A stretch of DNA of 64,000 nucleotides from NCBI RefSeq assembly GCF_030268205.1, contig NZ_BSQF01000003.1, positions 111,687-175,686 of the forward strand, written 5' to 3'. Positions 41,342 to 50,667 of the stretch are shown piece by piece. A program made the translations under genes and the position numbers. The number at the start of each line of letters is the position of its first letter. The first letter of the stretch is position 1. The notes beneath the pieces are model-generated. The model made no database searches. It was not told the DNA's origin and saw only the letters and a program-made list of their open reading frames with translations. Origin of the DNA: Allomuricauda sp. NBRC 101325 (lineage in GTDB: Bacteria > Bacteroidota > Bacteroidia > Flavobacteriales > Flavobacteriaceae).

Positions 41342-44030
41342 TTTCACAATAGGACTTGTTATTATATTGTATTTGGCCATGTTGTTTGTACTGGCCTATT
41401 TTGCCGAAAAGAACAAAAGGAGCAAATGGACCAATAATCCCTATGTGTACACCCTTTCATTAGCCGTTTATTGTACAGCTTGGACCTATTATGGAAGTGT
41501 GGGCATTGCATCAAGCTCGGGAATAAGCTTTTTGGCCGTTTATTTGGGTCCTGCCATTGCCTTGCCCTTATGGATTGTATTGATGCGGAAGGTCATCCGT
41601 ATATCGAAGCAACACAAAATATCGAGTATCGCAGATTTTATTTCCATGCGATACGGCAACAACCGTCAATTGGGGGCATTGGTTACTATTACCTGTTTAT
41701 TTGCCATTATCCCTTATATTTCATTACAACTTAAGGCAGTTTCGGAAACCTTCTCTTTGATTTCTGCAAAAGGAAGCTACGAATCCACGGGCTTTTTTGA
41801 TGATTCCACTTTTTACATAGCCTTGCTTATTGCTGTTTTCGTTGCCTTCTATGGCACTTTGTCCACCGATGCCTCCCAACATAAAAAAGGGATCATAGCC
41901 ACAGTTGCCCTGGAATCTATATTAAAACTTTGCTTTTTCTTAGCCATTGGAATTTATGTGTCGTTTTACCTGTTCGATGGCACCACCGATATTTATAATC
42001 AGGCAAGTCTTCAAGAAAATTTTAAACAATTGACATCGTTCGGGGGTATTGAAAAAGGTTTCAATTGGCTGTTTACCATTTGCCTTTCCATTTTTGCGAT
42101 TTTTCTGTTGCCCAGACAGTTTCATGTGGCTGTTGTGGAAAACGATAATGAAAGTTACCTCAAAAAGACCATTTGGCTTTTTCCGCTCTATCTTTTGCTT
42201 TTTAATGTCTTTGTGATTTTTATTGCCTGGGCCGGAAATATTAGTTTGCCAGATTCGGTAAACCACGATTATTATTCCCTTTTATTGCCAATGCAACAAG
42301 ATAATTATGGGTTGGCTTTTTTGGTTTTTATTGGTGGATTTACAACCGTAATTTCCATGATAGTGGTTTCTACATTGGCCTTGTCCACTATGGTGAGCAA
42401 CAACATTGTGATTCCCTATGGATTTATAAAAACTTTGGTGGAGGGTAATCCCGAGGAAAACACCAAACGTATCAAGAATATCCGACGGATTGCGATTTTT
42501 CTTTTGATCATTATTGCCTATTTCTTTTACATCCGATTTTCTGTACAGTTCTCGTTGTATTCCATTGGTTTGATTTCCTTTGTGATTATTGCCCAATTGG
42601 CCCCATCTTTCTTTTTGGGATTGACTTGGCGCAGGGGCACAGCCCGTGGTGCCGAAATTGGCATTTTGGTTGGATTGATCATTGTTTTTTACACCCTCTT
42701 TTTGCCCATTATCAGTAAAGCGGTTTTGCCCGATGTACATTTTGTGGATGAGGGTTTGTTTGGTCAAGCTTGGTTGCGGCCAGCCCATTTGTTCGGGTTG
42801 GATTATTTAACTCCTGAAAGCAACGCCTTTTTATGGAGTTTATCATTTAACACATTAACTTTTGTTGGGTTTTCGTTGCGGAGCAAAGGCAATTACCGAG
42901 AGCGTAACTATGCCGAGATGTTCGTAAACCATGAAAATTATGGTAATCTTCAAGAAGGAGGATTTATTTGGAAAGGGGAAGCCTATGTAGCGGATATTAA
43001 ACGACTCTTGACCCGTTTTTTGGGCGAACAGCCTACCGATAGGGCGCTTCGTCTTTTCAACCGAAAATACAATATATCCGAAACCGAGGAACGAGCCGAT
43101 GCTCGATTGATCAATTTCTCGGAGAAATTGTTGACGGGTACCATCGGAAGTGCGTCGGCCAAGATTTTGTTGGCCTCTGTATCCAAAGAGACCCCGATAA
43201 GTTTGGTGGAAGTGCTCAACATTTTGGAAGAAAGTAAAGAAACTAAGGCCACCAATAAACTACTGCGTGAAAAGTCGGAAGAACTTTCCGCTATGGCCAA
43301 AGAACTAAAAGGGGCCAATGAAGAACTTCGGATCCAGGATAAACTGAAGGATGAATTTTTGGATACGGTGGCCCACGAACTCAAAACACCGATTACATCC
43401 ATTAAGGCGGCATCGGAAGTGTTGGAAGATCCCGATATGCCCGTTGAACTCAGAAATCAATTTTTGCAGAATATCAGTAGAGATACGGACAGACTGAATA
43501 CCTTGATTCATAATATTTTGGATTTAGAGAAATTATCGAGCAATGTTACCGTGTTGGATCTTCAAACCTACGCTGTGCATAAAACTATTCTAAAAGCCAT
43601 AAATGGCGTGGAACAGATTGCAAAAAAGAAAAATGTAACAATTAAGTTCAAAGGTTCGGAAAATGTCAAAGCTACCTACGATGAAGATCGAATTATACAA
43701 GTTTTAACGAATTTAATTTCTAATTCCCTTAAATTTACAGAACCTCATATCGGGAAGATTAAAATTCATCTTGAAGAGCAAAAAAGCGACCTATTAATTA
43801 TTGTTGAAGACAATGGTAAAGGGATTCCAGATGAGGACAAAGAGTACATCTTTGAAAAATTCTATCAATCAAAAAATCAGAATATCAAAAAGCCACAAGG
43901 AAGTGGTTTGGGTCTGGCTATCTGCAAAAAAATTGTGGAAAGCCACAATGGTTCCATTTGGGTAGACCATAAGGCCAAGAAAGGCACCCGAATGCTATTT
44001 TCAATACCAAAAAAGAATGAAGCAACATAA
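41334..44030 (+). CDS. Symporter-STAC-histidine kinase (CrbS/CbrA-like sensor)
   Basis: Residues ~1-510 form an SSS-type transporter with 12-13 helices. A STAC-like linker at ~525-630 includes LINFSEKLLTGTIGSASAKILL, close to that of CbrA/CrbS. A coiled coil (~640-670) leads to HisKA with His681 in TVAHELKTPITS, and the HATPase domain has NLISNSLKFTE, VEDNGKGIPDE and GSGLGLAICKKI. The kinase would sense carboxylate transport or binding and phosphorylate the receiver encoded with a 14-bp overlap. In Vibrio and Pseudomonas such kinases control acs; control of the acs gene 47 bp after the receiver gene is the natural inference. Confidence 0.92.
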   Translation: MSNFTIGLVIILYLAMLFVLAYFAEKNKRSKWTNNPYVYTLSLAVYCTAWTYYGSVGIASSSGISFLAVYLGPAIALPLWIVLMRKVIRISKQHKISSIADFISMRYGNNRQLGALVTITCLFAIIPYISLQLKAVSETFSLISAKGSYESTGFFDDSTFYIALLIAVFVAFYGTLSTDASQHKKGIIATVALESILKLCFFLAIGIYVSFYLFDGTTDIYNQASLQENFKQLTSFGGIEKGFNWLFTICLSIFAIFLLPRQFHVAVVENDNESYLKKTIWLFPLYLLLFNVFVIFIAWAGNISLPDSVNHDYYSLLLPMQQDNYGLAFLVFIGGFTTVISMIVVSTLALSTMVSNNIVIPYGFIKTLVEGNPEENTKRIKNIRRIAIFLLIIIAYFFYIRFSVQFSLYSIGLISFVIIAQLAPSFFLGLTWRRGTARGAEIGILVGLIIVFYTLFLPIISKAVLPDVHFVDEGLFGQAWLRPAHLFGLDYLTPESNAFLWSLSFNTLTFVGFSLRSKGNYRERNYAEMFVNHENYGNLQEGGFIWKGEAYVADIKRLLTRFLGEQPTDRALRLFNRKYNISETEERADARLINFSEKLLTGTIGSASAKILLASVSKETPISLVEVLNILEESKETKATNKLLREKSEELSAMAKELKGANEELRIQDKLKDEFLDTVAHELKTPITSIKAASEVLEDPDMPVELRNQFLQNISRDTDRLNTLIHNILDLEKLSSNVTVLDLQTYAVHKTILKAINGVEQIAKKKNVTIKFKGSENVKATYDEDRIIQVLTNLISNSLKFTEPHIGKIKIHLEEQKSDLLIIVEDNGKGIPDEDKEYIFEKFYQSKNQNIKKPQGSGLGLAICKKIVESHNGSIWVDHKAKKGTRMLFSIPKKNEAT

Positions 44031-44388
44031 AATATTAATAGTGGACGATGAGCCAAATATTGTGATGACTTTGGAGTACGCCTTCAAAAAGAAGGATTTC
44101 GGGGTGTTTATTGCACGAGATGGGACCGAGGCATTGGATATCGCCTCAAAGGAAAAACCCGATGTGATCCTTTTGGATATCATGATGCCGGAAATGGACG
44201 GGTTTGAAACCTTGAAGCATGTTCGGGACAATAAGGATCTAAGTCATACCAAAGTGGTTTTTCTATCCGCCAAAAATAAAGAAAAGGATATTGAAAAAGG
44301 ATTGAAACTGGGGGCTGATGCCTATATGACCAAACCTTTTTCCATTAAAAAAGTGATTGCAGATGTAGAGCAGCTCATCACTGAATAA
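44017..44388 (+). CDS. Receiver-only response regulator
   Basis: A 123-residue CheY-like receiver with VDDEPN (acidic pair 10-11), phospho-acceptor Asp54 in ILLDIMMPEMDG, Ser in FLSAKN and Lys in YMTKPF. There is no output domain, in contrast to the LuxR-type CrbR/ErdR partner of such kinases in proteobacteria. It starts 14 bp before the kinase stop codon, so the pair is cognate. The receiver must act through protein contacts or hand phosphate on. Confidence 0.92.
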   Translation: MKQHKILIVDDEPNIVMTLEYAFKKKDFGVFIARDGTEALDIASKEKPDVILLDIMMPEMDGFETLKHVRDNKDLSHTKVVFLSAKNKEKDIEKGLKLGADAYMTKPFSIKKVIADVEQLITE

Positions 44389-44434
44389 GAGAATTAAAAC
44401 AATATAATATACAATTTAACTAAACTAGCGTTTC

Positions 44435-46342
44435 ATGAGTAATTATCATATTAAGCACTTGGAGGAGTATTTTCAGGTGTACCGAAAATCGGTAAGAAAT
44501 CCAGAGGGTTTTTGGGAGGAAGTGGCCGAGGAACATTTCCATTGGAGAAAAAAATGGGATTCGGTTTTGGAATGGGATTTTACCAAACCAGAGATCAGTT
44601 GGTTCAAGGGAGCGAAATTGAACATTACCGAAAACTGTATCGATCGTCATCTTCGCATTCGTGGCGATAAGACCGCAATCATTTTTGAACCCAATGATCC
44701 CAATGAAGAAGCCGAACATATTACCTACAATCAACTTCATGAACGTGTTTGTAAGTATGCCAACGTTTTAATAGACCAAGGTGTTAAAAAGGGAGATAGA
44801 GTGGTAATTTATTTGCCCATGATCCCTGATTTGGCCATTTCACTTTTGGCCTGTGCCAGAATCGGGGCCATTCACTCAGTGGTTTTTGCAGGATTTTCAT
44901 CCACGGCTTTGGCCACAAGAATCAACGATTGTGGAGCGACCGCAGTGCTTACTTCGGATGGTTCCTTCAGGGGAAGCAAGACCATCGACCTAAAGGGTAT
45001 TGTAGATGATGCCTTGGAAGATTGTCCAGAAGTAAAAACGGTGCTGGTAACCAAAAGAACGGGTTCGGATATAAACATGCAAGAGGGGCGTGATCAATGG
45101 ATCCAACCCTTGTTGGAAAAGGCCTATTCCGATTGTGTACCGGAAATTATGGATGCCGAGGATCCTTTGTTTATTTTGTACACTTCAGGTTCAACGGGAC
45201 GCCCAAAAGGGATGGTGCATACCACAGGTGGTTATATGGTGTATACGGCCTATACCTTTAAAAATGTATTCCAATATCGTGAAGAAGATGTGTATTGGTG
45301 TACTGCAGATATTGGTTGGATTACAGGACACTCCTACATTGTCTACGGTCCTTTGGCAAATGGTGCCACAACGGTTATGTTCGAAGGAGTACCTTCCTAT
45401 CCAGATTTTGGTCGTTTTTGGGAAGTGGTCCAGAAGCATCATGTGACTCAGTTCTATACAGCACCCACGGCGATTCGTGCATTGGCCAAGGAGAATTTGG
45501 ATTTTGTGACCAAATTCAACCTGACTTCACTTAAAGTCCTTGGAACGGTTGGGGAACCTATCAATGAAGAAGCATGGCACTGGTACAACGATCACGTAGG
45601 AGAAAAGAAATGCCCGATCGTGGATACGTGGTGGCAAACGGAAACAGGAGGAATCATGATTTCACCAATCCCATTTTCAACACCCACAAAACCAACCTAT
45701 GCCACTTTGCCCATGCCGGGAATTCAACCGGCACTGATGGATGAAAACGGCAAGGAAATCAAAGGAAATCAGGTGGACGGTCGCTTGTGTATCAAATATC
45801 CTTGGCCTTCGATAGCTAGAACCATTTGGGGCAATCACCAACGCTATAAGGAAACCTATTTCTCGGCTTTTGACAATATGTATTTTACGGGAGATGGGGC
45901 CTTACGAGATGAGGTAGGGTATTACCGAATTACGGGTAGGGTAGATGATGTGATCATTGTTTCTGGACACAATTTAGGTACCGCACCCATTGAGGATGCC
46001 ATCAATGAGCACCCAGCTGTGGCTGAATCTGCTATAGTTGGATTCCCTCACGATATCAAAGGAAATGCACTTTACGGTTACATTATTTTGAAAGAAACAG
46101 GGGAAACCCGTAACCGTGAAAACTTGAGCAAAGAGATCAACCAATTGATCACGGAGCATATTGGCCCTATTGCCAAGTTGGATAAAATTCAGTTTGTACC
46201 TGGTTTGCCAAAAACCCGTAGCGGTAAGATCATGCGAAGAATCTTGAGAAAAATAGCTTCCAAGGACACCAGTAATTTAGGGGATACCTCCACTTTGCTG
46301 AATCCGGAAGTGGTAGAGACCATTATGAAGGAAAGCTTATAA
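44435..46342 (+). CDS. acs: Acetyl-CoA synthetase (AMP-forming)
   Basis: All ANL motifs are present: FILYTSGSTGRPKGMVHTTGG (P-loop), DTWWQTETGG (A5), TGDGALRDEVGYYRITGR (A7/A8) and PKTRSGKIMRR with the Lys that is acetylated in related enzymes. 635 residues. It converts acetate, ATP and CoA to acetyl-CoA and AMP. It lies 46 bp downstream of the receiver gene and within the symporter/sensor locus, so acetate use is the best function for the whole locus. Confidence 0.97.
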   Translation: MSNYHIKHLEEYFQVYRKSVRNPEGFWEEVAEEHFHWRKKWDSVLEWDFTKPEISWFKGAKLNITENCIDRHLRIRGDKTAIIFEPNDPNEEAEHITYNQLHERVCKYANVLIDQGVKKGDRVVIYLPMIPDLAISLLACARIGAIHSVVFAGFSSTALATRINDCGATAVLTSDGSFRGSKTIDLKGIVDDALEDCPEVKTVLVTKRTGSDINMQEGRDQWIQPLLEKAYSDCVPEIMDAEDPLFILYTSGSTGRPKGMVHTTGGYMVYTAYTFKNVFQYREEDVYWCTADIGWITGHSYIVYGPLANGATTVMFEGVPSYPDFGRFWEVVQKHHVTQFYTAPTAIRALAKENLDFVTKFNLTSLKVLGTVGEPINEEAWHWYNDHVGEKKCPIVDTWWQTETGGIMISPIPFSTPTKPTYATLPMPGIQPALMDENGKEIKGNQVDGRLCIKYPWPSIARTIWGNHQRYKETYFSAFDNMYFTGDGALRDEVGYYRITGRVDDVIIVSGHNLGTAPIEDAINEHPAVAESAIVGFPHDIKGNALYGYIILKETGETRNRENLSKEINQLITEHIGPIAKLDKIQFVPGLPKTRSGKIMRRILRKIASKDTSNLGDTSTLLNPEVVETIMKESL

Positions 46343-46363
46343 TGGATTTTGGTTAATTAATGT

Positions 46364-46394
46364 CGAAGGGCCTTCTTATCTAAGAAGGTCCTTT
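46364..46394. terminator. Convergent terminator between acs and exonuclease gene
   Basis: GAAGGGCCTTCTTA and TAAGAAGGTCCTTT form a long stem around ATC, followed by a T-rich tract to 46401. The exonuclease stop codon (46376-46378) lies inside the stem. Confidence 0.8.
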
Positions 46395-47026
46395 ATTTTT
46401 TGTGGCTTTAATTTCTCAATGGTGCGCAAAAAGGCAATGGCAGTAATAAAAGCATCCCCTAAAGCCGTATGTCTGTCTTTTCGGGAAATACTGAACTTTT
46501 TGGCCAAATCATCTAGGGTGTATCGCTCTTTTTTTTGAACCACGGTAGATATCAATAAGGTACGGATGTAAAGTGATTCCGTATCCAAAGTTTTGTTTTT
46601 GAGTTTGGGAAGACTGTTGCGTTTTAAGGCCGCATTAATCATGTTGATATCGAACATCACATGGTGCCCAACCAATATGTGGTTTTTCACATACACCAAA
46701 AATTGCTTTAAAGCATCGAGTTCCGAAACCAAATCGCGCTTGCTTTTCTTTAGAATGCCATGAATTTCAGCGCTTTCTGAATCGTAATGTTCTTGATGAA
46801 TATAGACTTCGAAACTTTCTTTTACAACGATATTGTTGTCCAATAACTTTAAAGCTCCGATGCAAAGCATTCGGTCTCTCGTTAAGCTGAAACCTGTTGT
46901 TTCAGTATCCAATACCACAAAAGTGTTTTCGCCAATTGCTTCTGGTAGTTTTTCATTGAAATGTTCCTCGTATTCCCACCAAAAATCGGGAAGCTCCAAT
47001 TGCTTTTTCTTTGAGAACGGCCACAT
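46376..47026 (-). CDS. DEDDh 3'-5' exonuclease (DnaQ/epsilon-like)
   Basis: Exo I is FVVLDTETTGFS, Exo II HHVMFDINMINAAL, and Exo III RKDRHTALGDAFIT, giving the full DEDDh set. 216 residues, longer than the bare domain by an N-terminal LPDFWWEYEEHFNEKLPE. It shares one base with the stop of the DUF294/CBS gene (TAATG), so the two are co-translated. This same pair sits beside acetate symporter genes in some proteobacteria, from memory, so its link to this locus is more than chance. Nucleic acid or nucleotide target unknown. Confidence 0.88.
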   Translation of the reverse strand: MWPFSKKKQLELPDFWWEYEEHFNEKLPEAIGENTFVVLDTETTGFSLTRDRMLCIGALKLLDNNIVVKESFEVYIHQEHYDSESAEIHGILKKSKRDLVSELDALKQFLVYVKNHILVGHHVMFDINMINAALKRNSLPKLKNKTLDTESLYIRTLLISTVVQKKERYTLDDLAKKFSISRKDRHTALGDAFITAIAFLRTIEKLKPQKIKDLLR

Positions 47027-48945
47027 TAGCGCAATAGGTTTTTTACTTGAAACCGTACTTCAATCAAAGATTGAATATCCTTGACCGTTTTAAAGGTTCG
47101 CTTCAGTTTTATTTTCTCTTCTTTGTTCAATTTATCCAAAGCTATGTAACGCCCAGAATCATTATGAAGTAACCCTTGTTTGGTCCTAAACTTGAGCAAA
47201 GCCTTGCTGGCATACGAACAGGCCAAGTACAACTCTTTGTTGTTGGGTTCCAATTCGGCCAACTTTTCGTAGCGCTCTGCGGTATTGTTGATGGATTTGA
47301 TGGAGTGTGATAAAATCAATACGCGTGCGGCGTCGATAATGGGCATCAACGCCCTAAGTTTTAAATCGAAAAAGTCCTTGTGCTCACCATCCTGTTCCAC
47401 CAAAAAATCCCGAAAGAATCCCGATGGAGAGGGATTTTGAAGGGCTCCACTGGCCAAATGGGTATAAAATTGCGGATAATGACTGGCTTGGTCGAAAATA
47501 CTGTGTGAAAGCTCATCGGCAAGTGCCTTCTCCCCATAGGTCACATTGTAATCGAAAAAGATGGATGACAATAAAATCTCATCGGGCCCAGGATTGTGGA
47601 TCCAATGTGCCGTTACATTTTTCCATTCCGTTAAACTGTGGCACCAAGAAGGGTTGGAGGCCATCATGTCGGCAGGGCAATACTCAAAACCAATGGTGTT
47701 GAGCTCTTTGGAAATGCGTTCGCCCAGTTTTAAGAAATAACTTCGTGTTTCTTCAAGTTGCTCTTCGAGAACATCCTCAAAAATAATGGCGTTGTCCTGA
47801 TCGGTGTTCAATAATTGTTCTCCACGACCTTGGCTCCCCATACTTAACCACGTAAACTTAACAGGTGGCTCTTCTTCCATTTTGGACAAAGCAATCTGGA
47901 CCACTTGCTTGGTAGAGGCATCATTGAGTTCCGAAATGATTTTGGAGACCAATCCCAAAGGGATGTTTTGGTCCAAATACCCTTGCAATAGGTTCATCAT
48001 ACCATGGCGAATGCTGCGCAATCGTTTGGCATCGGTTGCCCTTTTAATGGCTCGTAGGAGTACTGCGGGGTTGTTTCCGACCGCCACCATAATATCATGC
48101 TTGGACAAAATCCCAACGGTTTTTGATTCTGTTGTTCCATCTTCGGTCAAAATCAAATGACTGATGTTACTTTTCATCATGGCCATTTGGGATTGGGCCA
48201 AGGTAAGTTCTTTTGGATAGGTAATAATGGGGGATGACATAATGGATTTAGCCATTGCCGTTATAGGAAACAATCCAGTTGCCACCTTCTTTCTAAGATC
48301 TTTGTCGGTAATAATTCCTAAAGGAAGGTTGTCTTTTTCTACCAAAATACTACTTACATTGTGCTTGGTCATTAAATCTGCAATCGTCTTTATTTTGGTT
48401 CCCTCTTTGCAGGTAATGAGGTCGGTAGAATATTTTATGGGTTGAAGGTCCAGTATTTTATTTGTGGAATACCGTTCAGCCTCTTCATTTCCGCCATACA
48501 ATTTGCCCCGGTGTTTAATGGAGTAGGGGTTGCCTGTGTTGGAAGCAAAGCTTTCTATTAAAAAGTTTCCGATACGCTTGTTTTCGAGTGCCAAGGGTTT
48601 AAAATCCTTGATGGGAATGGCATATAAAATGGTCTCCTCGTAAGCTTTGGCTTCCAATTTATAATTCTCATTGGCCAAGAGTGGACGTAAACCGAACACA
48701 TCACCCTCATCACATATATCCAAGATTTGACTTTGTCCAGCTTTGGATAGGGCCACAGCACCTTTGTTCACTACGTAAAAATGGGTGTGCGGACTTTCGT
48801 TCTGCGAAAAAACAAGGGTATTGGTCTCTTTGTGGATAATTACCACTTCGAGGGAGAGTTGTTCCAGTTGTTTGGCCTCCATTGCATTAAACGGAGGATA
48901 GTTTTTTAAAAAGTCGGCAATACGTTCGGAAATGGTGTTTTTCAT
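47026..48945 (-). CDS. cNMP-binding/CBS/DUF294 nucleotidyltransferase-like protein
   Basis: Residues ~10-130 resemble a cyclic-nucleotide-binding domain (HTHFYVVNKGAVALSK, CDEGDVFGLRPLL). Two CBS repeats follow (~160-290: TIADLMTKHNVSSILV, IITDKDLRKKV, LAQSQMAMMKSNISHLIL). The nucleotidyltransferase-like domain begins at WLSMGSQGRGEQLLNTDQDNAII, the GS...DxD motif of DUF294, and a C-terminal helical substrate domain ends the 639 residues. It could sense AMP/ATP or cNMP and modify a protein or nucleotide, by analogy to GlnD. It is coupled to the exonuclease gene and converges on acs. Confidence 0.9.
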   Translation of the reverse strand: MKNTISERIADFLKNYPPFNAMEAKQLEQLSLEVVIIHKETNTLVFSQNESPHTHFYVVNKGAVALSKAGQSQILDICDEGDVFGLRPLLANENYKLEAKAYEETILYAIPIKDFKPLALENKRIGNFLIESFASNTGNPYSIKHRGKLYGGNEEAERYSTNKILDLQPIKYSTDLITCKEGTKIKTIADLMTKHNVSSILVEKDNLPLGIITDKDLRKKVATGLFPITAMAKSIMSSPIITYPKELTLAQSQMAMMKSNISHLILTEDGTTESKTVGILSKHDIMVAVGNNPAVLLRAIKRATDAKRLRSIRHGMMNLLQGYLDQNIPLGLVSKIISELNDASTKQVVQIALSKMEEEPPVKFTWLSMGSQGRGEQLLNTDQDNAIIFEDVLEEQLEETRSYFLKLGERISKELNTIGFEYCPADMMASNPSWCHSLTEWKNVTAHWIHNPGPDEILLSSIFFDYNVTYGEKALADELSHSIFDQASHYPQFYTHLASGALQNPSPSGFFRDFLVEQDGEHKDFFDLKLRALMPIIDAARVLILSHSIKSINNTAERYEKLAELEPNNKELYLACSYASKALLKFRTKQGLLHNDSGRYIALDKLNKEEKIKLKRTFKTVKDIQSLIEVRFQVKNLLR

Positions 48946-48993
48946 GGTATCCTAAATGTAAGGGTAAATTCTAAAATTGAGAATTTTGCCAAC

Positions 48994-49023
48994 AAAAAAG
49001 ACCACTTAAAAAGTGGCCTTTTA
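48994..49023 (-). terminator. Terminator after the amidohydrolase gene
   Basis: CCACTT (49002-49007) pairs with AAGTGG (49011-49016) with A/T-rich flanks. On the minus strand the stem is followed by a T-run, 28 bp after the stop of the gene at 49051. Confidence 0.75.
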
Positions 49024-49050
49024 TTTAAACACAGTAGCGCTTAAATTTAG

Positions 49051-50478
49051 TTACTTTCTATAGTCCAATGCAGGAGGTCGATTGCCCAATAAAGGGACAT
49101 ATTTAAAATCTTTCCCACGATTCTCTTCGAACTCGATTTTGGCTTTTTCTATAAGTTTTTGGTCTTTGTAAATATCAATGGCAGTGAGAGCTATGGTTTT
49201 GGCAGCGACCATCATTCCTTTTTTTCCGATAGATGTTCCTCCAGCGGCAACAGCTTGCCAACTATGTCCCGGGGTCCCGGGCACAAAGGTGGCGGCAATC
49301 ATTCCAATGGTGGGAACAACAAAACTTACATCCCCAATATCTGTGGAACCATTGATTTTGGTACCCGTTTGGTACGGTTGAATGGTTTCTGTTTTGGAGG
49401 CATCAATGGCTTCCATACCCAAACTTTTTACGATTTGCTCGCCAAATACATTTTCATCATCGGAATAGTTAAAACCACCCACTGCTACCAAGTTGTCGTA
49501 CATCACTTTTTGAAGCGTAAGGTTCGGTAGCAATTCGTAGGTACCCCCGATCATTTCATATTCCATAGTGGTACCCGTACCCAAGGCAGCACCTTCTGCT
49601 GCTTTTACAATGCGGTCAAAAACATCAATAACCACATTTCGGTTAAAATGACGGGCGTAATAGTACACCTCTGCATAATCGGGAACCACGTTTGGTGCTT
49701 TTCCACCACTGGTAATTACGTAATGGATTCTTGCATCTTGAGGAATATGTTCGCGCATCATGTTTACCATTAAATCCATGGATTCAACCCCATCAAGGGC
49801 TGAACGTCCACGTTCTGGTGCTCCTGCAGCATGGGCAGAAATCCCCGTGAACCTAAATTTTGCCGATTTATTGGCCATTGAAGTGAATGGGTTCGCATTA
49901 TTGGTATCTCCTGGGTGCCAATGTAACGCTACGTCCACATCATCAAAAACACCTTCACGCACCATATACACTTTACCGGAACCACCTTCCTCAGCAGGGG
50001 TGCCATAAAAGCGAATCTTACCTTTGGTATTGGTCGCAATCAACCAATCTTTTACCGCAATTGCAGCTGCAACGGAAGCTGTTCCAAAGAGGTTGTGGCC
50101 ACAGGCATGACCTGCAATGCCATCAGCAGGTTGCTTTTCGGGTACGGCTTGTTGAGAGAGTCCTGGTAGCGCATCAAACTCTCCTAAAACAGCCAAAACA
50201 GGCCCTTCGGTACCGTATTCGGCTACAAAGGCCGTAGGGATGCCGGCAATGCCAGCCTCAATGGTAAAACCTGCATCCTGCAATGTTTTCTGTAGCAGGG
50301 CCGAACTTTTCTCTTCTTGGTAACCTACTTCGGCCCATTCCCAAATTTGTTGGGATATATCGCCGTAGGCAGTAGCTTGTCCATCCAGTTTTTTAAGGAC
50401 ATCTTTTTTGCTCTTTTGTGCTTGCAAATTACTTAGGCACAACAGCAAAAGGACTAGGGTTGAGGTTGATTTCAACAT
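49051..50478 (-). CDS. Exported M20 family amidohydrolase (AbgB-like)
   Basis: Signal peptide MLKSTSTLVLLLLCLSNLQAQ, then the M20 dimetal set: ADGIAGHACGHNLFGTASV, PAEEGGSGKVYMV and, near the end, PGTPGHSWQAVAAGG. A lid/dimer domain (SAKFRFTGISAHAAGAPERGRSALDG) lies between. AbgB-type enzymes cleave p-aminobenzoyl-glutamate or similar amides; this one works in the periplasm because of its signal peptide. 475 residues, complete. Stands alone between two terminators. Confidence 0.88.
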   Translation of the reverse strand: MLKSTSTLVLLLLCLSNLQAQKSKKDVLKKLDGQATAYGDISQQIWEWAEVGYQEEKSSALLQKTLQDAGFTIEAGIAGIPTAFVAEYGTEGPVLAVLGEFDALPGLSQQAVPEKQPADGIAGHACGHNLFGTASVAAAIAVKDWLIATNTKGKIRFYGTPAEEGGSGKVYMVREGVFDDVDVALHWHPGDTNNANPFTSMANKSAKFRFTGISAHAAGAPERGRSALDGVESMDLMVNMMREHIPQDARIHYVITSGGKAPNVVPDYAEVYYYARHFNRNVVIDVFDRIVKAAEGAALGTGTTMEYEMIGGTYELLPNLTLQKVMYDNLVAVGGFNYSDDENVFGEQIVKSLGMEAIDASKTETIQPYQTGTKINGSTDIGDVSFVVPTIGMIAATFVPGTPGHSWQAVAAGGTSIGKKGMMVAAKTIALTAIDIYKDQKLIEKAKIEFEENRGKDFKYVPLLGNRPPALDYRK

Positions 50479-50667
50479 AAATTTTGAGTTAGTTAGGCCG
50501 CTAAAGTATTGGATGTTACCTAAAAGGAAAAGTTTTGATTATCCTTTTAAAGTTGATTTATTGGATTCGTAAAAAATGGCAAGAAATATAACTGTAGCAG
50601 AAATGGGAAGCTCATTAAATAGGAAGTTTTGCAAAATGGTATTATTGAAATCGTCCAATGATTAAAC

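Noticed and set aside
42282..43402. Long open frames on the minus strand opposite the symporter-type sensor kinase
   Set aside because: They mirror a strongly supported coding gene, with composition explained by its codons and no recognisable domain.
50576..50665. 29-codon plus-strand frame between the amidohydrolase and VOC genes
   Set aside because: Too short, with no promoter, family resemblance or coupling to a neighbour.
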